The translations under genes were made by a program, and so were the position numbers. Positions 27,442 to 35,750 of a stretch of DNA of 64,000 bases are shown here, piece after piece. The notes beneath the pieces are model-generated. The model was not told the origin of the DNA. It did not search any database and worked only from the letters and a program-made list of their open reading frames with translations. Every line of letters begins with the position of its first letter. Within the stretch, counting starts at the first letter, position 1. Source of the DNA: Sporofaciens musculi (GTDB lineage: Bacteria > Bacillota > Clostridia > Lachnospirales > Lachnospiraceae); NCBI RefSeq assembly GCF_009830285.1, contig NZ_WUQX01000001.1:1736501-1800500 (forward strand), read 5' to 3'.

Positions 27442-28827
27442 ATGAGTGAACAGAAAATCCCTTACAAAATCTATCTGGAAGAAAGCGAGATGCCGAAGCA
27501 ATGGTATAATGTGCGTGCAGACATGAAGAATAAGCCTGCGCCGCTTCTGAATCCCGAAACTTTAAAGCCCATGACAGCAGAAGAACTTTCCGTCGTGTTC
27601 TGTGAAGAACTGGTACAGCAGGAATTGGATAACGACAACCGCTATATTGATATTCCCAAGGAGATTATAGATTTCTATAAGATGTACCGTCCGGCGCCCC
27701 TTGTTCGGGCATACTGTCTGGAGGAGAAGCTTAAAACACCGGCGAAGATTTATTATAAATTTGAAGGAAATAATACCAGCGGCAGTCATAAGCTGAATTC
27801 TGCCATTGCTCAGGCTTATTACGCCAAGAAGCAGGGATTGAAAGGCGTGACCACCGAGACAGGCGCAGGACAGTGGGGAACCGCTCTTTCCATGGCATGT
27901 TCTTATCTGGATTTGGACTGTAAGGTATTTATGGTAAAATGTTCCTATGAGCAGAAGCCCTTCCGTCGTGAAGTAATGCGTACCTACGGGGCCAGCGTTA
28001 CACCATCGCCGTCCATGGAGACAGAGGTTGGAAAAAAGATTCTGGCAGAGCATCCGGGAACCACGGGAAGCCTTGGCTGTGCAATTTCAGAGGCGGTAGA
28101 GGTTGCGGTAGGAAGCGAAGGTTATCGGTATGTACTTGGAAGCGTGCTGAATCAGGTATTGCTGCATCAGTCGATTATTGGTATGGAGACAAAGGCTGCC
28201 CTGGATAAATACGGGATTACGCCGGACATTATAATCGGATGTGCAGGCGGAGGCTCAAACTTAGGCGGATTAATATCTCCGTTTATGGGAGAGAAATTAA
28301 GAGGAGAGAAGAACTATCATGTCATTGCAATAGAACCAGCCTCTTGTCCAAGTTTAACCAGAGGCGTTTATGCATATGATTTCTGTGATACGGGTATGGT
28401 ATGTCCTCTGGCTAAGATGTATACATTAGGAAGCGGCTTTATTCCTTCTGCCAATCATGCAGGAGGGCTTCGCTATCACGGTATGAGCTCAGTACTGTCA
28501 CAGCTCTATGCAGACGGATATATGGAGGCAAGGTCTGTAGAGCAGACGGCAGTTTTTGAGGCGGCTGAGAAGTTTGCCAGGGTGGAGGGAATCCTGCCGG
28601 CGCCGGAGAGCAGCCATGCCATTAAGGTGGCAATCGATGAGGCGATGAAGTGTAAGGAGACAGGAGAAGAAAAAACAATCGTGTTCGGACTGACCGGTAC
28701 AGGATATTTTGACATGGTGGCTTATGAGAAGTTCCACAATGGAGAAATGAAGGATTATGTTCCTACGGATGAAGAACTTAAGGTTGGATTCGACGGGATT
28801 CCGAGATTTGCGGGGAATATGGAATAG
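27442..28827 (+). CDS. trpB: TrpB2-type tryptophan synthase beta chain
   Basis: A 461-residue PLP enzyme of the TrpB2 subgroup, longer at the N-terminus than standard TrpB. PLP-binding Lys117 lies in NTSGSHKLNSA; the glycine-rich phosphate loop is GCAGGGSNLGG; ETGAGQWG matches the substrate loop. It condenses indole and serine to tryptophan. No trpA is nearby, so it probably works alone on free indole, for example salvaged from the gut. AAAGGAGAACG precedes the ATG. Control by the Trp T-box supports the tryptophan role. Confidence 0.95.
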   Translation: MSEQKIPYKIYLEESEMPKQWYNVRADMKNKPAPLLNPETLKPMTAEELSVVFCEELVQQELDNDNRYIDIPKEIIDFYKMYRPAPLVRAYCLEEKLKTPAKIYYKFEGNNTSGSHKLNSAIAQAYYAKKQGLKGVTTETGAGQWGTALSMACSYLDLDCKVFMVKCSYEQKPFRREVMRTYGASVTPSPSMETEVGKKILAEHPGTTGSLGCAISEAVEVAVGSEGYRYVLGSVLNQVLLHQSIIGMETKAALDKYGITPDIIIGCAGGGSNLGGLISPFMGEKLRGEKNYHVIAIEPASCPSLTRGVYAYDFCDTGMVCPLAKMYTLGSGFIPSANHAGGLRYHGMSSVLSQLYADGYMEARSVEQTAVFEAAEKFARVEGILPAPESSHAIKVAIDEAMKCKETGEEKTIVFGLTGTGYFDMVAYEKFHNGEMKDYVPTDEELKVGFDGIPRFAGNME

Positions 28828-28841
28828 GGAGACGAAACAGT

Positions 28842-29378
28842 ATGAATGTTTTAGTTGTAGTAGATATGCAGAACGATTTCATTGACGGAGCATTGGGGAC
28901 AAAAGAGGCAGCAGCAATTGTGCCAAAAGTGGTGGAGAAAATCCAGAATTTTGACGGAGAGATACTCTATACCAGAGACACACACGAAGAAAACTATCTG
29001 GATACCCAGGAGGGCAAGAAGCTTCCGGTAGCACATTGTATCAAGGGAACTAAAGGTTGGGAGCTGCATCCAAAGATTGAGGCGCTTCGCAAAAAAGAAC
29101 CAATCGATAAACCTTCCTTTGGGAGTCCCCATCTTGGCAGCCTTCTAAGGAGTATGGATGACGAGTATCAATCCAGCGCTAAGGGTGGGATTGAAGCCAT
29201 TACGTTCGTAGGGCTTTGCACAGACATTTGTGTAATATCAAACGCCATGATTGCAAAAGCGTTCCTTCCAGAAGTGCCGATTATTGTAGATCCTTCCTGT
29301 TGTGCAGGGGTAACTCCAGAAAGTCATAAGAATGCATTAGAAGCAATGAAGATGTGTCAGATTATATGTGAAGAATGA
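28842..29378 (+). CDS. Cysteine hydrolase, isochorismatase/nicotinamidase family
   Basis: A 178-residue cytoplasmic hydrolase. The triad is visible: Asp8 in VVVDMQNDF, a Lys in the IDKPSFGS segment and the Cys of GLCTDICVISN; metal-binding Asp/His lie in TRDTHEENY. This arrangement suits nicotinamidase (nicotinamide to nicotinate) better than isochorismatase. It begins 14 nt after trpB2 and is therefore under the Trp T-box, which hints at a link between tryptophan supply and NAD or pyridine metabolism. Confidence 0.88.
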   Translation: MNVLVVVDMQNDFIDGALGTKEAAAIVPKVVEKIQNFDGEILYTRDTHEENYLDTQEGKKLPVAHCIKGTKGWELHPKIEALRKKEPIDKPSFGSPHLGSLLRSMDDEYQSSAKGGIEAITFVGLCTDICVISNAMIAKAFLPEVPIIVDPSCCAGVTPESHKNALEAMKMCQIICEE

Positions 29379-29395
29379 TGTAAATATCGTTTGTA

Positions 29396-29475
29396 ACTGT
29401 GAGCAGAACTTTTTAGATTGATTTGGCTGTGTAAAAAACAGAAGCCGGTCAGTATAAAAATGTTCTGCTCACAGT
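29396..29475. repeat. 80-nt structure with perfect 14-bp inverted ends
   Basis: ACTGTGAGCAGAAC (29396-29409) is perfectly complementary to GTTCTGCTCACAGT (29462-29475). The 52-nt interior holds GGCT.TGT/ACA..AGCC. It lies between convergent genes and may be a shared terminator, a small RNA or a mobile remnant; no direct repeats flank it. Confidence 0.6.
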
Positions 29476-29511
29476 GGGAAAGCTTGTATATTTACAGTAG
29501 AATGCAAGACG

Positions 29512-29991
29512 TTACGCAGGATAATTAAGCTGCTTGTCCGTGATGTTGGTGAGGACCTCCTTTAGATACTTCCGCGCAAGATATCTAGCCATAGGAAGGT
29601 TCATATCCAGGTAATTCCCGCAGTCTTTTGCACATGCGCCGGGGACATCCCCCTCGAAATTGGCAATAAAGGTAAACATCTCGGTCATCAGCGGCACAAT
29701 ATCTTTGGATGTATATTCTCCGGCAAGAAGAAGATAGAAGCCTGTCCTGCATCCCATGGGTCCGAAGTAAATGGTCTTATCAGCGTAGACCGCATGATTG
29801 CGCAAAAAGGTAGCGGCCAGATGTTCAATGGTGTGCATCTCCGCAGTATTCATGACAGGCTCATCATTCGGGCTTGTCATACGTATGTCAAATGTAGTTA
29901 CAGGGTGACCTTCTACCTGGTCAATACGGGAAACATAGAGTCCCGAAACGAGACGCAGATGGTCTATTGTAAAACTTGTAATCTTTTCCAT
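29512..29991 (-). CDS. luxS: S-ribosylhomocysteine lyase LuxS
   Basis: A 159-residue enzyme that cleaves S-ribosylhomocysteine to homocysteine and DPD, the precursor of autoinducer AI-2. Metal ligands His53 and His57 (HTIEH) and Cys124 (AKDCGNY) and catalytic Cys81 (MGCRTGFY) are present. AAAAAGGAG precedes the ATG. Its leader carries a GTGTGCCC/GGGCACAC palindrome and an extended -10 promoter. Confidence 0.97.
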   Translation of the reverse strand: MEKITSFTIDHLRLVSGLYVSRIDQVEGHPVTTFDIRMTSPNDEPVMNTAEMHTIEHLAATFLRNHAVYADKTIYFGPMGCRTGFYLLLAGEYTSKDIVPLMTEMFTFIANFEGDVPGACAKDCGNYLDMNLPMARYLARKYLKEVLTNITDKQLNYPA

Positions 29992-30014
29992 AATAGATAG
30001 ACTCCTTTTTGATT

Positions 30015-30036
30015 TAGTGTGCCCTTGGGCACACTA
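30015..30036. repeat. GTGTGCCC palindrome in the luxS leader
   Basis: TAGTGTGCCC and GGGCACACTA are perfect inverted arms separated by TT. It lies in the 5' untranslated region of luxS and belongs to the same motif group as the repeats at 11952 and 22876. Confidence 0.6.
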
Positions 30037-30067
30037 GTTATTGTGGTAATAGTTTCTTTGCCAGGTT

Positions 30068-30076
30068 ATTATATCA
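30068..30076 (-). promoter_or_regulatory. Extended -10 promoter of luxS
   Basis: On the minus strand TGATATAAT, an extended -10 with no good -35. It predicts a luxS leader of about 70 nt. Confidence 0.55.
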
Positions 30077-30125
30077 CTTTTATTAGGGATTTGCTATGAA
30101 AATGTGTGTAAATCAAGAAATATTA

Positions 30126-30269
30126 GTAACAGTTCAGCCTGCAACCGCGCACTTGCTGCGCGGTTAGCAGCCAATGAATTGGAGCAGCTGGGAATCCGCC
30201 TCTTTGCCGCAGGCAAACTTTAAAATGGGCGGATTCCGTAACAGTGAAGCCGGAAGGCTGAACTGTTAC
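30126..30269. mobile_element. MITE copy 2 (144 bp) with its own 8-bp target duplication
   Basis: Base-for-base identical to 25466-25609, in the same orientation. Flanked by direct repeats AAATATTA (30118-30125 and 30270-30277), which differ from those of copy 1 and so show an independent insertion. It lies between the divergent luxS and phosphatase promoters. Confidence 0.93.
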
Positions 30270-30375
30270 AAATATTATGCCGGCGGGTAAGAAGGATATT
30301 ATAGCTGGTCATTCCCCTGCTTTGCCTTGGACATAACATTTCCGAGAAAATGCCTATGGAAAATATATGGATATG

Positions 30376-30384
30376 TGGTATACT
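30376..30384 (+). promoter_or_regulatory. Extended -10 promoter of the phosphatase gene
   Basis: TGGTATACT, an extended -10 about 50 nt before the start codon, with no clear -35. Confidence 0.5.
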
Positions 30385-30433
30385 ATACGAAGTATTCCCA
30401 GAGGGAAGCTTATAATTTCTGAGGAGGCAGAAG

Positions 30434-31069
30434 ATGAAATTATATATTGTAAGACATGGAGAGACGGAATGGAATAAGGCTCGTAAGATTCAGGGGCAGG
30501 TGGATATCCCACTGAATGAGTTTGGCAGAACGCTTGCTAAAAAGACGGCCAAGGGGCTTGCGGACATAAAATTTGACCTGTGTTATACCAGTCCGCTTGT
30601 AAGAGCAAGAGAGACGGCAGAGCTGATTCTTGCAGGAGGGACGACGCAGATTATCGAAGATGCGCGGATAGAAGAAATGGCGTTTGGAGAGTATGAAGGG
30701 CGGTGCTGTTCTAAAAAAGGATGGGAGCTTCCAGACGAATTTGGCCGCTTTTTCGATGGCCCTGACCGGTATCAGGCGCCAGAAGGCGGGGAGGATTTTG
30801 CACAGGTTAAGAAGCGGACAGGAGAATTTTTAAATGAGCTTTGCAAAAAGGCGGAATATCAGAACAGTAACATCCTCATTGCTACCCATGGGGCGGCGCT
30901 GGCAGGGATGTTGAACAATATTAAGGGGAGGCCCCTGACAGAATATTGGGGGGATGGGGTACATAAGAACTGTGCCGTGACTGAGGTAGAGGTGATTGAC
31001 GGCATACCAAAGATTATTTCAGAAAATGTGGTTTACTATGACGACGAAGTAGAGCCGTGGGAGGAGTAG
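30434..31069 (+). CDS. Histidine phosphatase family protein
   Basis: A 211-residue member of the phosphoglycerate mutase-like branch. The catalytic RHGETEWN lies at residues 7-14 and the second His in ILIATHGAALAG. It is shorter than glycolytic cofactor-dependent mutase, so a phosphatase role (sugar phosphate, nucleotide or cobalamin-type) is more likely. GAGGAGG precedes the ATG. It is followed by trpS after 35 nt and probably shares a transcript. Confidence 0.9.
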   Translation: MKLYIVRHGETEWNKARKIQGQVDIPLNEFGRTLAKKTAKGLADIKFDLCYTSPLVRARETAELILAGGTTQIIEDARIEEMAFGEYEGRCCSKKGWELPDEFGRFFDGPDRYQAPEGGEDFAQVKKRTGEFLNELCKKAEYQNSNILIATHGAALAGMLNNIKGRPLTEYWGDGVHKNCAVTEVEVIDGIPKIISENVVYYDDEVEPWEE

Positions 31070-31104
31070 CGTTTATTCTAGGATAGAGACGGAGGAAATG
31101 TAAA

Positions 31105-32109
31105 ATGATGAATGACAAGAAAGTATTATTCAGCGGAATGCAGGCCACAGGGAATCTTACCCTTGGCAACTATCTTGGCGCGTTGAAAAATTGGGTGACC
31201 CTAAGCGATGAGTACGAATGTTTTTATAGTGTGGTGGATATGCATTCCATTACGGTAAGACAGGAGCCCGCCACATTGAGAAAGCGGGCGCGGGCCCTTC
31301 TGACCCTTTACATTGCGGCAGGGCTTGATCCAGAGAAGAACTGTATCTATTACCAGTCTCATGTGTCCGGACATGCGGAGCTTTCATGGATTCTGAACTG
31401 CTTCACATACATGGGCGAGTTAAACCGTATGACCCAGTTTAAAGACAAGTCTTTGAAGCATGCAGACAATATTAATGCGGGATTATTTACCTATCCGGTG
31501 CTGATGGCGGCGGATATCCTGCTTTACCAGGCAGACGTGGTTCCTGTGGGTGTGGACCAGATGCAGCATTTGGAGATTACCAGGGATATTGCGGAGAGGT
31601 TTAACAATATCTATGGAGATGTATTTACCATACCAGAGGCTTATATCGGCAAGGTAGGCGCCAAGATTATGAGCCTCCAGGACCCCACAAAGAAGATGTC
31701 AAAGTCTGACGAGAATCCCAATGCCAGCATTTACCTTATGGACACTCCGGATGTTATTATGCGCAAATGTAAACGTGCTGTGACGGATTCGGAGGCGCAG
31801 ATTTTGTATCGTGACGAGCAGCCAGGAGTTAAGAACCTGATTGACATCTACAGCGCTTGCACCGGAAAGAAGCAAAATGACGTGGTTGCAGAATTCGACG
31901 GCAGGGGTTACGGTGATTTTAAGACGGCAGTTGGAGAAGCAGTGGTGTCTGTGCTTAAGCCTTTACAGGATGAGGTTGCAAGGCTTGAGAAGGATAAGGC
32001 ATATATTGACGGAATTATTAAGAATAATGCAGAGAAAGCACAGTATTTTGCGAATAAGACTCTTCGCAAGGTACAAAAGAAAATCGGATTTCCGGAACGG
32101 GTTCGATAG
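31105..32109 (+). CDS. trpS: Tryptophanyl-tRNA synthetase
   Basis: A 334-residue class I synthetase charging tRNA-Trp. The HIGH-like signature is TGNLTLGNYLGAL and the KMSKS loop is KKMSKSD. Length is normal. The start is ATG-ATG behind GGAGGAA; either Met is possible. No T-box precedes it, in contrast to trpB2 3.7 kb upstream. Confidence 0.97.
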   Translation: MMNDKKVLFSGMQATGNLTLGNYLGALKNWVTLSDEYECFYSVVDMHSITVRQEPATLRKRARALLTLYIAAGLDPEKNCIYYQSHVSGHAELSWILNCFTYMGELNRMTQFKDKSLKHADNINAGLFTYPVLMAADILLYQADVVPVGVDQMQHLEITRDIAERFNNIYGDVFTIPEAYIGKVGAKIMSLQDPTKKMSKSDENPNASIYLMDTPDVIMRKCKRAVTDSEAQILYRDEQPGVKNLIDIYSACTGKKQNDVVAEFDGRGYGDFKTAVGEAVVSVLKPLQDEVARLEKDKAYIDGIIKNNAEKAQYFANKTLRKVQKKIGFPERVR

Positions 32110-32146
32110 TCTGTAAGAGGTATTAATCTAAGAGAAAGGACAGAGT

Positions 32147-32662
32147 ATGAGCATACAGACGAAAGGCCAGCAGAAATATTATGATTTTATAGAGGAGCGG
32201 GTGAAAAAGCTTCGGACAGGAATGATTGTATGGGGAAGTCTTCTGGCAGTTGCATTGATCGGGATGTTTTCAGACGTGTTGCTTGCGATTATTCTGGCTG
32301 CGGTCGGGGCTGCCCTTGCCATATTGAATTTAAAGTCCCAGAAAGCGCTGAATGAGAAGCTTAATGTGGTAGAGGACAGGGAGGAATTCTTCCGGCAGTT
32401 GGCTTCTTCGGACTTACTTGAGTTTAAAGCTCCACGTTTGATTATTATGAAAGATTATGTGCTGCAAATGAAGGAGGATGTTTTTATCTATCCCTTCTCT
32501 GAGATGGAGAAGGTGGAGGTAGGAATTCAGGGGAAGGTGGGTAAGACGCTGTTTCTAACAGACAGACAGGGAGCCCGCCATGAGATTATGTCCTGTATGA
32601 AGGATGACGGGAAGCAGGAGGAGTTTGATAAGGTTTACGGCGCATTGATTGAGCGTGTATAG
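32147..32662 (+). CDS. Two-helix membrane protein of unknown function
   Basis: A 171-residue protein with a basic N-terminus, a helical hairpin in the membrane (about 25-63) and a mostly beta C-terminal half that looks like a PH/YcxB-type domain (DYVLQMKEDVFIYPFSEMEKVEV). This topology is common in uncharacterised Firmicute proteins. GAAAGGAC precedes the ATG. It is the last host-like gene before the AT-rich restriction island, which starts 12 nt after its stop. Confidence 0.75.
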   Translation: MSIQTKGQQKYYDFIEERVKKLRTGMIVWGSLLAVALIGMFSDVLLAIILAAVGAALAILNLKSQKALNEKLNVVEDREEFFRQLASSDLLEFKAPRLIIMKDYVLQMKEDVFIYPFSEMEKVEVGIQGKVGKTLFLTDRQGARHEIMSCMKDDGKQEEFDKVYGALIERV

Positions 32663-32674
32663 GAGGTTACATCT

Positions 32675-34717
32675 ATGCCAGATAGATTTAGAATACATGG
32701 TGATAATATCGTTGAATGTGAACGAATTGTCAATATAATATTAGCAGAAACGAACCCGTCTCGTATTGAAATATCACTTCTTTCGCCATCAACTATCGTT
32801 TACAATTTAAGTTTTGGATATTGCGGCTTTGAATTTTGGTGGCAGTTAGAGCTTCTTCCAGGATTTAATAAAGCTGGTCGTAAGCGATGGCAAAGGAATA
32901 TATTTAACGCGCTTAAAGAGAGTGGAAGTTTTTTGGATGAAACACCAGATGCCATTGTAACCTGTGTAGATGGTGATATGGAAACTATCCTTTATGCCAT
33001 AGAATTTTGTAGCGCTCTCCAAGCGGGAAATCAAGCGTGGCAAAGAAGCGGGCGAGCATTTTCTACTGGCCGTACAGGATGCCCCTATCTCTATATCGTA
33101 GATTTTGTAAAGTATGAGTTAGACCCTAGAACCCGTGAACGTATCGCGTTAAGATTTCCTAATCCAGCAGTTCCGTACAGTTATATAAACTTTTCAAAAG
33201 AAAGTGGTAATTTTGTAGCTCAAATCTATGTTCGCTCAGAAGAATTTGATAAATGCGAGGACTGTTTTTTGTATAACTTTGATGAAAAGGATTTCGCTGA
33301 AGCTGAACTTCGTGCATACATAGTAAAACGAATGTGTGGATTTGATACTAGTAGTGAAGAAAATTCAATTTTACAAAAGAATCTTAATGTTGTTATGTTT
33401 TTGGCTAATCTCTCCAGACCAATTGCAAGTTTTACATCATCTCAATGGAAAAGATTATATACATATCAACAAGGAATCATCCAGTTTTCTATTGAAAACT
33501 CTGATTTCAACTATCATAAAATAGTAACAGCCAAAGGACATCATGGTAAATCCCCTGAATTTCTCAAACTGGTTGATGGCTGTAGTGTCGGATTAGCATC
33601 GAAAGATTTACCTTTTGGAATTATACCTGCAAATAAGCGAGATGTTTTCGCAAATGGGATTCAACGTATTTACCCTGAGTATGATTCAAATATAATTAGG
33701 CAAATTGGAGATACCAATTCTGATTTAATTCTTTGTATCATTAAGGGTTTCAAGCCTCGTGGTGATGATAACCGACCTGATAGAGGAATACTTCCTTTTG
33801 TGGCTATGCTATCTTCAACTAATATGGAAGTAATGACATATATTTATGGTCCAGTCATTGCAAATAATCTTGAGACTCTTATAAAGGCGCCGAAACGTTT
33901 GGCACATTCAAATGGATTTTGGAAATCAATACTTGCTTTAAGCAATTATATTGCTCTTGATGTTCCTGTCCTTTCCGGACAAAATGAGGATGCGCAAGTA
34001 CTACTAAACACTTCTGATTTAAAGAAAGATTATACTGCCATTGCTACGAATAATAAAGGACTAACTCGAAATGTATTTTCCAGTTTTCCTCAAGAATTTC
34101 ATGAAGATGATGTAGATACAGGTATCCATTTTATTTTTTCACATCTTCTTTCCTCGGTTTGTTTTGAGGGAATGTGTAATCCGCCTGGCGGGGATTGGAG
34201 TGGGCTTTCCGTATTATATAAAGATTATGAAGTACGATGGCTTTCATTGCCGCGTGTAAGCAAAGAAATAAATGGTAAACGTCCTGACCATGTCTTGGAA
34301 TTATTTGGTGTTTTTGATAAACCGCTTCTTTTATCAATAGAATCAAAAGAACACTCTTTTGACTTGGAATATCATGTTGGCAACGGTCTCATAAATTATA
34401 TTACTGGGCTAATGAATTATATTCCTAACGTAGAACGTAAGGTCTATCCGCAGGTGGAATGGTGGCATAAGACCGAAAAATCTGTTGATATTGATGATTT
34501 TGAAGTTATTTCTGCCGCTGCATACTTACGAGCTTCTGCGCAACCCAACCATATAGTATTTCAAAATTCAAATTGTGATATGCATTTTATTATGGAACCT
34601 CAACAATATGGATGGAAAGTAGAAATTGTCCCCAATACCAGTAAATCATTAAAATTAAAATCCTTTATTAAGGATAAAATGTTTGAATTAAAATTTTGCA
34701 ATATAGATATTCTTTAA
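32675..34717 (+). CDS. Large PD-(D/E)xK nuclease, probable restriction endonuclease
   Basis: A 680-residue protein of no family I can name. Residues Pro537-Asp538 (KRPDHVLEL) followed by Glu556-Ser-Lys558 (LLLSIESKEH) form a PD-x-ExK nuclease core, preceded by a distinctive CNPPGGDWSGL motif near 505-515. The N-terminal 500 residues have no recognised domain and may contain target recognition. It converges with two adenine methylase genes; its stop (TAA) abuts the methylase stop with no gap. Codon use is AT-rich compared with neighbours, indicating acquisition. AGGAGGT precedes the ATG. The restriction role is inferred from motif and context. Confidence 0.72.
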   Translation: MPDRFRIHGDNIVECERIVNIILAETNPSRIEISLLSPSTIVYNLSFGYCGFEFWWQLELLPGFNKAGRKRWQRNIFNALKESGSFLDETPDAIVTCVDGDMETILYAIEFCSALQAGNQAWQRSGRAFSTGRTGCPYLYIVDFVKYELDPRTRERIALRFPNPAVPYSYINFSKESGNFVAQIYVRSEEFDKCEDCFLYNFDEKDFAEAELRAYIVKRMCGFDTSSEENSILQKNLNVVMFLANLSRPIASFTSSQWKRLYTYQQGIIQFSIENSDFNYHKIVTAKGHHGKSPEFLKLVDGCSVGLASKDLPFGIIPANKRDVFANGIQRIYPEYDSNIIRQIGDTNSDLILCIIKGFKPRGDDNRPDRGILPFVAMLSSTNMEVMTYIYGPVIANNLETLIKAPKRLAHSNGFWKSILALSNYIALDVPVLSGQNEDAQVLLNTSDLKKDYTAIATNNKGLTRNVFSSFPQEFHEDDVDTGIHFIFSHLLSSVCFEGMCNPPGGDWSGLSVLYKDYEVRWLSLPRVSKEINGKRPDHVLELFGVFDKPLLLSIESKEHSFDLEYHVGNGLINYITGLMNYIPNVERKVYPQVEWWHKTEKSVDIDDFEVISAAAYLRASAQPNHIVFQNSNCDMHFIMEPQQYGWKVEIVPNTSKSLKLKSFIKDKMFELKFCNIDIL

Positions 34718-35521
34718 TTACCAATTTAAATACAATGATTCAAATACTTGGAGGTTTTGTTTGTTCATTACTTTCTTAAAACTTGAATTGCCGGATGGGA
34801 TAAATTCATGCCTTTTGTATAAATCTTTGGGTAAATCAACGGTATAATTATCTTCGCCTCTAATTCCGTCAAACGAAAGCATATATTTTATTCCCTTACG
34901 GTTTAAAGATTCAAGATACGTAAGGAAAGTTTTATAATCTATACTACCATAATACCGACCCTTTGTATGAAAGTACGGAGGGTCTAAATATATTAAATCT
35001 CCTTCTTTTGCTTCCGATGTGGTTTCAAAATACTGCTGTGCTACGAATTTTGTATTTTGAATATGTTTAGACCAATCTTTAATTATCTTTTCTAAACTGT
35101 TTGGCGCGATGCCTGGCCTTGTATGATGCAATGAATTGTTAAATTCTCCATTTGCATTAAATCGAATCAATCCGTTGACACAGGTTCTTGATAGAAATAA
35201 TAGATCTTCCGGCTTATGTTCACGATTAAATACATCTCTAATTTCGTAATAGACTGGATATCCTTCTTCTTGCAATCTACTCCAGCGGACTTTATATGCT
35301 TCTGCAAGCTCATCCGGATGATTCTTAATTTCATTCCACAAATCAATTAATGGAGTACAGATATCTCCACATACTGCGTTTAATGGGGTTATTGCATAGA
35401 GTATAGACCCTCCGCCTAAAAAGGGTTCAAAATACGTTCCGTAGTTTTCAGGCAGAAAAGTTTTGATCATATCTGCTTGGCTGCGCTTACTTCCGCTCCA
35501 TTTTATAACAGGTTTAAACAT
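34718..35521 (-). CDS. Dam-like (D12 class) DNA adenine methyltransferase
   Basis: A 267-residue alpha-class N6-adenine methylase: SAM-binding FEPFLGGGS (31-39) near the N-terminus and catalytic DPPY (180-183) with YFHTKG following, as in DpnM and Dam. The start overlaps the regulator stop by 8 nt (ATGTTTAA); an in-frame ATG 30 nt upstream is less likely. It should protect host DNA from the convergent nuclease. Its target may be GATC-like, but specificity cannot be read from sequence. Confidence 0.92.
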   Translation of the reverse strand: MFKPVIKWSGSKRSQADMIKTFLPENYGTYFEPFLGGGSILYAITPLNAVCGDICTPLIDLWNEIKNHPDELAEAYKVRWSRLQEEGYPVYYEIRDVFNREHKPEDLLFLSRTCVNGLIRFNANGEFNNSLHHTRPGIAPNSLEKIIKDWSKHIQNTKFVAQQYFETTSEAKEGDLIYLDPPYFHTKGRYYGSIDYKTFLTYLESLNRKGIKYMLSFDGIRGEDNYTVDLPKDLYKRHEFIPSGNSSFKKVMNKQNLQVFESLYLNW

Positions 35522-35750
35522 GAGTATCCTCCGTTGGTTTATCAGCTTCAATTAAAATATCATTAGGATTAAGATCCAAAAAATCACATAAGCGAATAAA
35601 AGCTACAGATAATGGTGTCTTTCCATTTAAATAATCATATATTGTAGGTTTGGAGACTCCGGATTTTAGCGCCAACTCATTGATTGTTTTTATTTCTAAA
35701 TCAATCATCCTTTTTCTAATCTCTTTCTCATTAATTATAAGTGTTTTCAT
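35514..35750 (-). CDS. XRE/Cro-type helix-turn-helix regulator
   Basis: A 78-residue protein with a five-helix Cro/C1 fold: TINELALKSGVSKPTIYDYL is the helix-turn-helix. It is placed between the two methylase genes with an ATGA overlap on one side and an 8-nt overlap on the other, so all three are translated as a coupled unit. Its size and place suggest a C-type control protein of the restriction-modification system. Confidence 0.9.
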   Translation of the reverse strand: MKTLIINEKEIRKRMIDLEIKTINELALKSGVSKPTIYDYLNGKTPLSVAFIRLCDFLDLNPNDILIEADKPTEDTHV

